A DNA stretch of 64,000 nucleotides from NCBI RefSeq assembly GCF_003473485.1, contig NC_053042.1, forward strand, positions 17,628,501 to 17,692,500, read 5' to 3'. The position numbers and the translations under genes were made by a program. The notes beneath the pieces were generated by a model that ran no database searches, had not been told where the DNA came from, and saw nothing but the letters and a program-made list of their open reading frames with translations. Positions 47,363 to 58,079 of this stretch are shown here, one piece after another; the first letter of the stretch is position 1, and every line of letters starts with the position of its first letter. This stretch comes from Medicago truncatula (Eukaryota; Streptophyta; Magnoliopsida; Fabales; Fabaceae).

Positions 47363-48670
47363 CTAGTAACGATACTTGGTTGAGTAATCTTTGGGAGCAA
47401 TGACGAGACCACGTCCCTTCCTTGCACCTCTGTAGACAGTTTCAATGATGTCAATGAACTCCTGTTTGTCCTTCATAGCCCAATTGATTTTGTTGTTGTT
47501 TCCAGTTCCAAGATCTATCATGATGTGCTTGTTCCTAAAGAAGAACATGACTGTCGAAGGGTCGTACAGCTCATACATAGTGTTGAAATCAGGCACCTCT
47601 GTGATGTCCACAAGGTATATCACAGCAAAGTTCTTTATTGTCTCTGCAACCGATGACAGCACCTCATCCATCTTGACACATAACAAAACAAAATAGAACA
47701 CCACATCAAACGGGAGTACCAGCCTATGTTAACTTAAAATCAGGAATTGGCATATGATGATGTTGACAGAAACAAACACTATGAATGATATGATAATATC
47801 AATCCAGGCTTTAAAACTGTGGTGGTGTTTGTGGTTTCATCACATCACATCCATGAAATTGTGAAAAATTACAGATAAATCGTAAAAGTGTGACTGTTAC
47901 TGTAATCACAAAGTAGTAGAAAATACATCTTCAAAACTACAACTCAATTTGAATTAGCTTTATGACTTCACACTTGCAAAAAAAATTCCTATAACTAAAT
48001 AGATTCGGTTGTGTTTACAGAGAAGCTAATCAAGGAGCTTCAGATAAAGTTGAGATGCAGAAAGTAATTTGGAAAATACTTGTTATGAAATCAATTACAC
48101 AAATTAGCAAGAAACAATTTTGTACCTTGTGATCAATCTACTCCTACCTAATTCATCACTATATATCTCTCTTATCTCCATAATTGACTGTTTCCTGTTT
48201 CATAATCTTTTTGTTCGAGAAAGAATCGTGCTGTATAAACTGTTGAACTAATTTCAACTTATTTTTACTCATAACATTATATAAGTTGAATGGTGTTTTT
48301 ACCATTAAGTCGTAACTAGTTTGTTGCTGAAAACGTAATATTTTTCTCAAAATTTATATAATCAAAAGTACTTTTTGGTAGGTTGTTATCAATACATTGA
48401 GAGTGCAACTAGCAAATAGTACTATCAATAAATTGAAATATAAAACCTTGACATATTCATGTATAGTTGAATGATAATTAAGCTAACGACCTTGGATAAT
48501 ATTTTGTGTTATAGTGAATGAATGAATAAAGAATAGAATAGAGTAGTTACCTGCATGCAGGTCTCATCCCAATCATGACCAAAACGGATGACAACAAGAC
48601 GCTCTTCCTCAGCTAGGATAGCCTGATCCACAGCCCACCCTGAATGCAAGTGAGGCAACAGGTACGACAT
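47363..48670 (-). CDS. YLS8: YLS8/DIM1 (Dib1) U5 snRNP thioredoxin-like protein, 142 aa, 2 coding exons
   Basis: Exon 1 is 48670-48551 (40 codons: MSYLLPHLHSGWAVDQAILA...DETCMQ), exon 2 is 47671-47363 (MDEVLSSVAETIKNFAVIYL through GLVIAPKDYSTKYRY, stop), GT-AG, phase 0. The length of 142 aa is exactly that of the family, and conservation is near complete. The fold is thioredoxin-like without the catalytic CxxC. Dib1/DIM1 is a U4/U6.U5 tri-snRNP component blocking premature spliceosome activation; nuclear. A likely non-coding first exon at about 49508-49600 (GCACCATCAATCATT before GTAAGT) joins near 48707 after TTTGGAACAG, giving a 5' UTR intron with a SINE in it. That part is inferred. Confidence 0.95.
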
Positions 48671-48817
48671 CTTTCTTGCTCTTCGTTATCTCCCCTCTAC
48701 TTTCTGTTCCAAACAACACAAAATCACTTTTCTTAATTAGGGTCTCCAGTCTCAACATTCAAGAACAACAAATTAGTGTAGCGGATAAGCAAATCTATCA
48801 TTGAATATTATGACTTT

Positions 48818-48903
48818 TTTTTTTTGGTGGTGGTCGGGGTTCAAACCGCAGACCTTGCATGTATTAGCATTGTCCATACCAACTGAGCTAAGCTCACGAG
48901 GAC
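48818..48903 (-). mobile_element. Mini-SINE: tRNA-like head plus A tail, perfect 16-bp target duplication
   Basis: Flanked by TGAATATTATGACTTT (48802-48817 and 48904-48919). The minus strand reads GTGAGCTTAGCTCAGTTGGT (A box), ATGCAAGGTC and GGTTTGAACCCC (B box), then CCACCACC and an A run. Nothing follows the tRNA-like part except the tail. It lies in the likely 5' UTR intron of YLS8. Confidence 0.8.
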
Positions 48904-49769
48904 TGAATATTATGACTTTAATTACCAATATAAAAAACTCATAATACACTTTTAAGAATATTAATTTACAAACTATTCCATCAAACACTTCAATTTAATT
49001 CTATTCTCAATAACATAACATGATTTCTAACATTAATTTGATAATCTCCTTCAACATACAATTAAACACTCTCAATTCCCACAAATTCATACCAAAACCT
49101 AGGGTACAAAATCAACCCGAATTTAACAACAAAACTTCAAGGAAATTCTAAAATCATTTCTAAACACAACAAAATCTCATAAATATCAACTAAATCTAAA
49201 CAGAATCATGAAATTCAAATCCTATACCATTGAAAAGCTAATAACCAACATAACAAACAAGGTTTAAAACAACATCAAACAGTAGCAACAAAATTGAAAA
49301 ATGAAAATTAGGGTTTCAATTAAAATTGAGGTTTTTTGCTATAGATACAAAAAAAACTGAGCCAAATAATGAAATTAAACAACATCAAAGGCATCAATTC
49401 ATCTTAACAATTGTCAATTTTGGATTTGATTTGAAGAGGAAAAGTAGGGTTTGGATAAAAATTAAGGCTTTATGGATTAGTCGAAAAAAAATAGAAGTGG
49501 AGTACTTACAATGATTGATGGTGCTGAAACGAAAAACGCAGATTGTAGTCGTAGAGATTGAAAAGAAAAGAAAAGTATAATAAAATAAAGTTTGATTCAA
49601 TTCCTTTTAGTATTCTGGGTAGTGAATGGTAGAGATTGATCTAAAATAAGAGGACAGATAACAACCATTCGATCAAAATAATTGATAGATAAATTGGTCC
49701 AATCAATTTTAAATGGAATTTTACGTTTTTTTTTTATTGCATAAAATGGGATATTAAATTATTAATAAT

Positions 49770-49907
49770 TTGTGTCCCAGTCAGTTTAGGTCACTTGGTT
49801 AGGGATAATGCATATTATATGGAGGGGTTGAGATTCGAATCACGGACACCCGACTTATTCACCTTTAGGATGAATTCTCTGGCCGCTAGACTACTTGACA
49901 AAAAACA
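49770..49907 (+). mobile_element. tRNA-derived SINE, about 138 bp, perfect 14-bp target duplication
   Basis: Flanked by AAATTATTAATAAT (49756-49769 and 49908-49921). Head with TTTAGGTCACTTGGTTAGGG and GAGATTCGAATCAC (worn A and B boxes), then a 3' body TTCTCTGGCCGCTAGACTAC and TTGACAAAAAAC tail. Longer than the 85-bp mini-SINEs but related in head. Confidence 0.7.
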
Positions 49908-49921
49908 AAATTATTAATAAT

Positions 49922-50722
49922 CTTAATCAACTCGATAACTAATTCATTGAATTTGGTTTGAAAAATTAATTTGTTAATCAAATGAATTGACTTGATATAT
50001 ATTTCGTTTGATTTATGATATAGTTTAGTTTAAGTTATTTTTGGTTGCCTTGATAAAAAGATGGGTAAATTACTCCCTTTGATGTAACATCGATTAGGGG
50101 ATGTGGAGTTGAAGGAGTCTACAAGGGAGGGTAGAGACACAAGAGATTCATGACTTCACTTTGGATCTGTAAATTGGTTGTAAGTTAATGGACGGAAAAA
50201 AGTTGTCTCTAAGTTTAAGTTCATGGATTTGAATATTGAGTTTTCTCTTAAGTTTTAATGAACATTCAAGTCAAGTGTTGGGGATTTGTTAAATAGGAAA
50301 AATATAATAAATTTGTAAATTAAATGAGGAAAAGAGGTTGCTAGCGTGTTGTTGGTTTATAGAGTGTACAATATGCTTTGATCGGAAGACAATCTGTAAT
50401 GTTAGGTTATTTAACTGGTCTAAATTGGATCAAAACATTCACCGGTTGAAACTAAATGACCCATATAACATATGTGTGGCATTTGTCTTACTCGAAAGAA
50501 AGAAAACAAGTGGATTTTATTGAGTTTGATTTAGTGGTAAAAAATTATACATTGGGTCTAGAGATTCTAGATTTGAGCTAAGTTAGTGCTATTAGAGGGA
50601 GAGAAATTTAAATATTTTGTAAGTGCTCTTTGAACAATCTTAGAGATTATTTTTGCTTGGACTGAGACATTATTATTTCCTCTAATTTTTTTATGAATTA
50701 TAAAATACATAATAAATAAAAT
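49922..50722. other. Intergenic, no gene seen
   Basis: AT-rich, no recognisable frame or paired ends. Confidence 0.5.
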
Positions 50723-51042
50723 AAGGGTAAAATTACACTTGTCGTCCCTTAATTTAATTTCAGATTGCAATTTTTCCTTTATATTTTTTTATGTCATTTT
50801 TGTCTTTTTGATCCGTCTGCATATGAATTTTTAAGCATCAAATCTAAAATTCATATGAAAACACGAATAAAGCATCATAAATTTGAACATTAAGAACTCA
50901 TTTCGAAATAAAATTCTAGATTTAAATCTTAAAAATCTATATTAAAATTGATTAAAAGGACAAACGTGACATAAAGAAAAGATAGACAACAAAATCATTA
51001 TCTAAAATTAAGTTAAAGGACGGCGAATGTAATTTCGTCACA
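50723..51042. mobile_element. Small foldback MITE
   Basis: Left AAAATTACACTTGTCGTCCC and right, read inward, GAAATTACATTCGCCGTCCT form imperfect inverted ends over about 35 bp. Non-coding centre of about 250 bp. Target repeat not clear. Confidence 0.5.
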
Positions 51043-51485
51043 AACCAAGTGTAAAAGTTGTTGTCAATAACGATGTCATAGAATTTATAAATTATTTAAT
51101 TTGTCAAAGGAGTTAGAAGTCGACTTGAAGAAAATTGACTCAAGTGGAGCTATCAAGCTAAGAATCCTTTTACCTCTTATATATATGGAGCTATCAAGTT
51201 AGAAGTCATAGGAGTTAAGAATCATTTCGAAATAAGGATGAAGGATCAAATGTTATTTATGGACTACTAGGATGTGCCATCATCAACTATAGGTAAATTG
51301 AATTTCATTATTTGTTGCTATATGCAAAAGTAGTAGCAAATGTTAAGTGTTCTGAAAAATAAATAAATTATCTATCTCATGAATTCCTACATTATTTGGA
51401 AATATTTTAACAAGGAAAGAAATTTAGGCACAAATGTTTACAATATAGGGTGAATTAGCGTTTAATTGACTACTAATACAACATG

Positions 51486-51557
51486 GGGTCCATAGCTCAG
51501 TGGTAGAGCATTTGACTGCAGATCAAGAGGTCACCGGTTCGAACCCGGTTGGGCCCT
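51486..51557 (+). tRNA. tRNA-Cys(GCA): tRNA-Cys (GCA), nuclear type
   Basis: 72 nt. The acceptor GGGTCCA pairs with TGGGCCC (one G-T pair), discriminator T. Anticodon loop CTGCAGA gives GCA. A box TAGCTCAGTGG and B box GGTTCGAAC are intact. Followed by CCTCCCTCC and then a long T run, a usable Pol III stop. Confidence 0.95.
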
Positions 51558-51960
51558 CCCTCCTTTTTTTTTATTGTTTCTCTTATAAAAGAGTAATCAC
51601 TTAAACGTCTAGGCCCCTTGGTTGATCATCTTGCTTATAATTAGTATTTCTTCTTCTTATTATTAGTTATAATCAAGTGATTTTTTATAAAAAAAAATAT
51701 TCATAATTGTATTACTGTTAGTAATCTTTTTTTTCCTACCGTAATTGTATCCAGAAATAACACATTATCTATATCTATATATATTATTTTTGAATAAGAA
51801 TCTGTTCGTATCATTCAAAAAGATAAAAATTTATATTATATCTTTAACGTATCTTGTTTGCTCCACGACTAACCAACCATGCACTTTGACGTAGATCTGG
51901 CTTTGTGTTACACAAATATCCTAGTGATTCTATATGACATGTTTTATAGAGTTGCATAAA

Positions 51961-52420
51961 TTAGTTTTTCATTAGCATATCTACCATGCTTAGCTCCAAT
52001 TTCAGTTGATGGTACAACTGCATTGCGATTGATTCATCATTATTCATGTTGAATTTATTCAACACATCTTTAACATACTTATTTTCATGTTGGAATATTC
52101 CTTTTCTTGTGTTCCTAAATTCTATTACTAGAAAATAGGATAAGATTTGAAATTCAAGCATCATGTTTTCAAATACAAGCATAGTATCATAAATTCTTTC
52201 TTATTTGAATCCTTAACATATGCCCTATGTTTTGATGTGCTTTTGATGAAAGCCTGATTGAATAAGAAAATTGTCTATTCTCTAATTCCAACCTCGAGGT
52301 TTTTGCTTCAACCCATAAAATATATATTTTTTCAATCTAAACATCTTTTCTTGACCTTTGAGATCAAAACATAGTGTTTTTTTACATAGACCTAATTTGT
52401 TAGTTATGACCTAAATTGAT
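51961..52420 (-). mobile_element. Ty1/copia retrotransposon fossil, reverse-transcriptase fragment
   Basis: Minus-strand coding traces match the mid part of copia reverse transcriptase. No LTRs found. The fragment is broken in several places and cannot be whole. Age: old. Confidence 0.6.
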
Positions 52421-52698
52421 CAACAAAAATCACATTTCATTACTAAATTGTCTAGTTGAAAACATGTTTGAGATTTAATATAAAAAGGAGATATTTGTGG
52501 ATATGTTTATAATTTTCATCCCTAAAAAAAAAATGTTTATAATTTTGATACATTCAAAAACTTTAGCAATAGTAGTTTACACATTCAATGATGAAAATCA
52601 TTGTTTATCCACAAAAAGTGAGCATCGCCTTATTAGTGTATGTTAATTTCGTTTCACTTTTGAAGTAATCAAAATTGATTTTAGAATGCGAAAAATTG

Positions 52699-52782
52699 TC
52701 CCGTGAGCTTAGCTCAGTTGGTAAGGACAATGCATAATATATGCAAGGTCCAGGGTTCGAACCCTGGACACCACAAAAAAAA
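52699..52782 (+). mobile_element. Mini-SINE: tRNA-like head plus A tail, 13-bp target duplication
   Basis: Flanked by ATGCGAAAAATTG (52686-52698) and ATGTGAAAAATTG (52783-52795), one mismatch. Contains GTGAGCTTAGCTCAGTTGGT (A box), CAGGGTTCGAACCCTGG (perfect T-arm pairing and B box), CACCAC and nine A. Total 84 bp. Same family as 48818-48903. It sits between two copia fossils. Confidence 0.8.
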
Positions 52783-53000
52783 ATGTGAAAAATTGATTTT
52801 GACATGTTTGGTTACTTTGACTAGAATTGAATATTCCTTCATAATTGATTTTATTATTAGAAGCAAGTATTTGGAACTTTTGATTCTAAAATTGATTTTT
52901 ACACTCAAATTTATTGTTCAACTTGTGAGGTGAACATGAATTTTTATTGATACAATGCCTTATATAGAAGCTGAATAGAAATGAAGTTCATCTAACTGTG

Positions 53001-54260
53001 TTACTTGTAAAACAAGTAACCTCTATATTTGGTAGAATCAACTACTTTTCCACCTTCATCTCTTAATAGCTTGTTCCTAGGGACTATAAGATTGCATACT
53101 TTGTTAATGTTCTCCATGCCAAACCTAGTTAATATTTCATTAGCAAATTTCAGCTGGGGAATGAATGTTCCGTATTCAAGTTTCTTAACTTCCACACCAA
53201 GGAAGTATCTTATTTTTTCTAAATCCTTCATAACAAACTTGTTTTTCATTGAGTTTTTAGAATTCTCAAACATCACTTCATCATTTCTTATATTGAGGAC
53301 ATTTGTCAAATTTCCGTTAACAAAAAAAGAATCTATCTTACTATACCATGCCCTTTGAGCTTTCCTTAGACCATACTGAGCTTTCATCAGCTTATACAAT
53401 TTCTTCTTCTCTTTATTCTGATAGCTAAGAGGTTGATCTACGTATACATTCTTCACATCTAGCTGATAAACTTTTCAGTCATTACTAGCTACAATAACAA
53501 GTATAGTCCTAATGGTATCCCATCTTGCTACCGGATCGAACACCTCATTATAGTAAATTATGTGATGTCGAGAGTATCCTTTAGCTACAAGTCTAGCTTT
53601 GTGCCAATAACCGGACCCTCACTCTTACTGAAAAAGGCTAGGTTTTGCAATTTTCTTCTGCTTCTCTGCCAATAACTTAGTCTTTACTCCACACATGAGG
53701 TCTTCTTCCTATGATTGTCAGATTCCTCATTGCTAGAATCTGAATGAGTAATCTCATATGTTTCTCCATTACTAGTGTTACCACCATTAATCTCATTTGT
53801 TTCTCCATTACTATTATTACCAGTGGCGGAGCCAGAAAAAAATATTAGGGTGGGCCACTAAAATTAACTATTGAAAAATTGTTTAAAGTCTCACAAATTA
53901 GACCTATAATTGAATTATTTAAATTTTTCGGGTGGACCACTACACCAATTTGCGGAAATTTGGATCAACCGAAACCTAAAACCGACGTAAAATTGTATAA
54001 AATCTCACAAAATAGACCTATAATTGAATTATTTAAATTTTCGGGTGGGCCACTACACCACTTTGCAGGAATTTGGATCAACCAAAACATAAAACCGATA
54101 TAAAATTGCATAAAATCTCGCAAATTAGACCTATAATCGTTGATTTTTTAATTTTTCCGGGTGGGCCGTGGCCCACCCCAGCCCATGAAGGGCTCCGCCA
54201 CTGATTATTACCTCCATCAGAGTGAACCTCAACATTTGCTTCTTCATCATTGTTGTCCTT
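53001..54260 (-). mobile_element. Ty1/copia retrotransposon fossil, reverse-transcriptase and upstream polyprotein part
   Basis: The minus strand at 53001-53456 encodes a recognisable piece of copia reverse transcriptase, with further polyprotein-like traces up to about 54260, interrupted by a hAT MITE (53821-54203). LTRs not seen. Broken, with multiple breaks; old, since a worn MITE sits in it. It overlaps in family region with the fragment at 51961-52420, so two separate copies are likely. Confidence 0.75.
53821..54203. mobile_element. hAT MITE with perfect ends and 8-bp target duplication, internal tandem repeats
   Basis: Ends CAGTGGCGGAGCC and GGCTCCGCCACTG are perfect complements (13 bp). 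Flanked by ATTATTAC on both sides (53813-53820 and 54204-54211). The interior is three tandem units of about 113 bp, each with a CAAATTAGACCTATAAT-like core (about 53893, 54006, 54119) and a GGGTGGGCCACTACACCA-like part. 383 bp, non-coding. Inserted into a copia fossil. Confidence 0.9.
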
Positions 54261-54691
54261 CTCAGCACTTATGTGACCTCAGCATGTTTGCCCTAATCAC
54301 TAGCTTTTTTCCCTCCTAAGCACGTATCTAATCTCAGCCGTTGATTAAAATTCATTGAAAACGTCATAATGGCCATTGAAAACGTAGTTAATGCTAATCA
54401 AATCACCATAACTCTTAACGATTACCATCTCCTACCATCATTTTTATGTACATAAACTCTTAACGATTGCATACCCATTATCCTCTCCTAACATCATTTT
54501 TAGACCAAGACAGTTTAGACTTACCAATGGAAAGTGATCCATTAACTCTCTTAGCTATGCACTGCTTGAAGGGTACAAATAACACAAAAAAAATCTAACC
54601 ATGTTTCATCTTCTTTCTTGATCTCTTATTTTTTGTTTCGTTTATATTTTTCAACTTGCACTAATTTATTTGAATCTTTGATCTTTTTCAG

Positions 54692-55156
54692 CTCCATTAG
54701 ATCCAAATCCTATAACTGATTTGGACAAGTTTGTTAACAGATCGCGAGTTCAATATAGAACTCTTCGACTTGAGTTTCGTGTAACAGATGTGAGCGCAGG
54801 ATTACTAATAATGTCTTTTTATAGATGCGACAATTCAAATTAAAAGTTTGTTTGATTAGCATTTTCACTTACTAATGTCGGCAGTATATGTTTATCAGGG
54901 TGCACTTATGTTGCCAAAAACCTTTGTCTCTGATTTTGGTGCATCACTAGGTGATTACGCCACTTTTATCGACCCTAACAACAACCAGTTTGAGGTTATA
55001 GTTGAAAGGATACGTGGTAGTGTGTTTTTAACTACTAGGTTCAATGTCATACACGACTTTTGTGATGTCCATTTGGGTGGAACTATTGTAATGGTGTTTA
55101 CCGGTGCTGGACAGTTTGGGATAATTGATGGAGTTCAGTTTTTAGGGTTTATGTAG
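54692..55156 (+). pseudogene. B3-like domain, two joined exons; gene fragment or small gene
   Basis: Exon 54692-54789 (LDPNPITDLDKFVNRSRVQY...LEFRVTD, between TTTTTCAG and GTGAGC) joins in frame to 54899-55156 (after TTTATCAG), which reads MLPKTFVSDFGASLGDY, then FEVIVERIRGSVFLTTRF, then GGTIVMVFTGAGQFGI. This fits a plant B3 DNA-binding fold (LPKxF start, strand-loop pattern, VFxYxGxxxFxV-like end). A first exon with a Met was not found, so it may be a fragment. The stop codon lies in a 48-bp tandem repeat (55127-55222). A Helitron helicase remnant follows 0.9 kb downstream, so it could be captured sequence. Confidence 0.45.
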
Positions 55157-55222
55157 TTGGATCCATTTTGATTTGATGGAGTTCATTTTTTAGGGTTTAT
55201 GTAGTTGAATCCATTTTGATGT

Positions 55223-56049
55223 TTACGAATTATCTTTTTTGTTTTAATAAAATTTATGTTATTGTCTTCCCAGTTTAATGTGCTCTCCTTTTGAATTACA
55301 ATCTAATTTATGATTGATAGACTACAATAATATGAGTTATAAAGACTCCATCAAGTAGTGTCATTGTGCAATATAAGAGTACTGTCATTATCAGCTTAAG
55401 TTATATTAGATGACATTTCAGCTTATGGTTGTAAAAATGCAATCAATTATGTTGACATGATCCGAACAAATTAAGGAGATATGTTGTAAAGAAAATTCTA
55501 TACATGCTAATAATTAACTAAAAAACTTCATCTTCCTCATGCAAGTTATTTATTGATTCGCATGGCCCATCATCACTTTTGACATGTCCATATCTACTAT
55601 ACTTCAGTAAAGGGCATTCTTGGAAAAATACATTTAATTTTTCAATATGCACCAATTTTCTACCATACTTTTGGGTCATATATTCGAATAAGAATTGCTT
55701 TTAATTGCTTTTATGCAGTATGCACTAATTGCTCTGCCAATTACTACCTATTGAAAGCATTCACGAAGATTTAAATAGTCGAAATTTGCAATAAATAGTC
55801 GACATTTCAGGTCGCATAGCATTACGAATCAATTTGCAATAATTGATTTTATGGCTATAATGAATAATAATTAGTACCAATAGATGACTATGGTCATCGA
55901 CATTTAAAACTTTCAAATTCAATTTGCCAATTACCTATTTAAATACCACTTAGTTGTGAGAATACATCTATTCTGTTCTTTAAGCGAAAATAACTATTTT
56001 TTTCAACTGCAAAGATGGCCAACATTTTCACCCCATTTCAGCAATCATG
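55223..56049. other. Spacer between B3-like and Helitron sequences
   Basis: AT-rich; short echo near 55780-55810 (ATTTGCAATAAATAGTCGACA). No gene seen. Confidence 0.4.
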
Positions 56050-56757
56050 TTCAATCCATTGTTGATAGCACTTATCCGAACCTGTTAGATGGTTTGACTG
56101 ATATATCATATTTTCAGGAGAAAGCACTACTTGCTCCAACAAACTCAATAGTGGATCAGATCAACGATTACATGTTGATGCCCGGTGAAGAGAAGACATA
56201 TTTGAGCTATGATACTCCACTTACACAGAATGGGAATTTTGATGCTGTTGATGATGTCCACACTCCAGAATTTCTCAACACAATAAATGCTTCAGGACTT
56301 CCCCATCACAAGATAAGATTGAAGATTGGAGTTCCAATTATGCTTTAGAGAAATATTGATCTAAAGTTGGGATTATGCAATGGAACAAGGTTCCAGAATG
56401 AGAAAATTTGTGCTTGAAGCTAAGGTTATATCTGGAAGTAACATCAGCGAAAAAGTTTTCATACCTAGGTTATCTCTTTAACCGTCTGATGTTAAAATTC
56501 CTTTCAAATTCCAAAAAAGACAATTTCCAATATCTGTTTCATTTGCCATGACAATCAACAAGAGTCAAGGGAAATCACTTTAAAATGTTGGAATTTATTC
56601 GCCGAGTCCTGTGTTCTCGCATGGTCAGTTGTACGTTGCAATTTCCAGGGTCACTTCAAGACAGGGTTTGAAAATACTAATCATTGATGGAGATGAAGAG
56701 AGTACTGATACGACCTCAAATGTTGTTTATCACGAAGTCTTTCGTAATGTATTTTGA
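56050..56757 (+). mobile_element. Helitron helicase (PIF1-like) C-terminal remnant
   Basis: Coding traces in order: YFQEKALLAPTNSIVDQIND, PGEEKTYLS, HTPEFLNTINASGLPHHKIR, KIGVPIML (frame open to 56348), then an in-frame TAG where the family has a leucine; later SFAMTINKSQGKSL (motif V) and GQLYVAISRVTSRQGLKIL (motif VI), ending NVVYHEVFRNVF. These are the last blocks of Helitron RepHel helicase. Stops at 56346-56348 and near 56580, plus frame changes, make it a dead copy. The Rep nuclease part and clear Helitron ends were not found. Confidence 0.8.
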
Positions 56758-58079
56758 TGGTTAATGTTCAAAACTTTTTGTTATATATGCTACCATTTCA
56801 TTTTGCTGCTATTGTTGTCTTAGGAGGGAACATATTTTTAAATTGCTATAAAACTTCTATTAACTAAATCTGTTTTACATTATTGCGATTGATTTGATTA
56901 ACTTTTACGTGGTATGACCCGTGCGGTAACAAGAAATTGCACCATTTTTATCCCAAAATTTTTATTTTTGGATTGCGCTTTTGTTAACAATGAACCACTT
57001 GGTTAAGAGAAAATGTATAGAAAGATTGTAATTGTATTGCGTTGTTGGAAGAGAGAAAAGAGACATGGAGTTGGTGGTTAGATTTGGTATGAGTGGACCA
57101 TAATAAGATATTGTAGAAAATCTAATCAAACGGGAGAAAAAATTGGTTATGAAACAATATTTTTACTGTTTCACGAGGTGTAACATAAACCTGTAGAATG
57201 AGGTGTAATATGACAATTAACATACGTATCATGCTTTCCTTTCTTGAAGGAAAAAACATACGTATCATCCAAACTAATAGTGCCAAGTTATAAAATTATA
57301 CGACAACGCTGAAAATTAAACAATGGTTGTGCAAAAATGACTGTAATGTTAGAACTATAAATTTGTTAAATATTTTCCACTTGCTATCTAGATCAGCCAC
57401 TCTGCCCATCCTTTCCGCAAAGTTATGTATACTGAAAATATTACAACGTTGTCATTTTCCTTGTTGCCAATACATGTAGAGTTCTTTAATTCAACTGAAA
57501 GTTAAGTTTCAAAAGACAATTTATTAAACCATGCCAAGTTGTTATTTCCCTTACAAGTTACGGAAAACTACTCTGAACAGATTATTTGGAACAAAGAATG
57601 AAATTAGAAAATCAACAACATATTGCACTGGTTCTAGAATGGAAACCAGAAATACACTGAGATGATGCTCAGATTTAATTTGTTATCATGCCAACCTAAT
57701 TTTCAACCCGCTCTCTAAAATAAGGTGAAATCCATGAGTTCCACTAATTCATGTAGATCTCATGCCTATTAACGAGACCCATGTGAATTTCACTTATTCA
57801 TAACAGTGTGACACTACATATGGACACCTCTCAGTCTCAGTGGAGATTTGACTTTGGTTGTAATATTTTGAGACTAACCCAATCTGCTAGACTCAATCCT
57901 GTTTTGATCATACAAAAAATGAGAACAAATATTCTTCTCAATCACAATGAGTATATCCTACCATACCAGTAAATATTATGTGCATTTTATCCGTATCTTC
58001 TTCCAGTTTGTATGTAACGTACTTCTATTTGTACATGGACCTCATCTGTCTGGCCTTGCAGCCACCAGACCTTGTTGGC
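56758..58079. other. Intergenic and 3' flank of the lipase gene
   Basis: No gene recognised. 57.72-57.80 kb holds a GTGAAATCCATGAGTTCCAC word with a partly inverted echo (CATGTGAATTTCACTTATTC), a possible small MITE. Confidence 0.4.

Noticed and set aside
56900-56945. Helitron 3' terminus near GACCCGTGCGGTAAC
   Set aside because: No clean hairpin followed by CTRR; similarity to Helitron ends is too weak.
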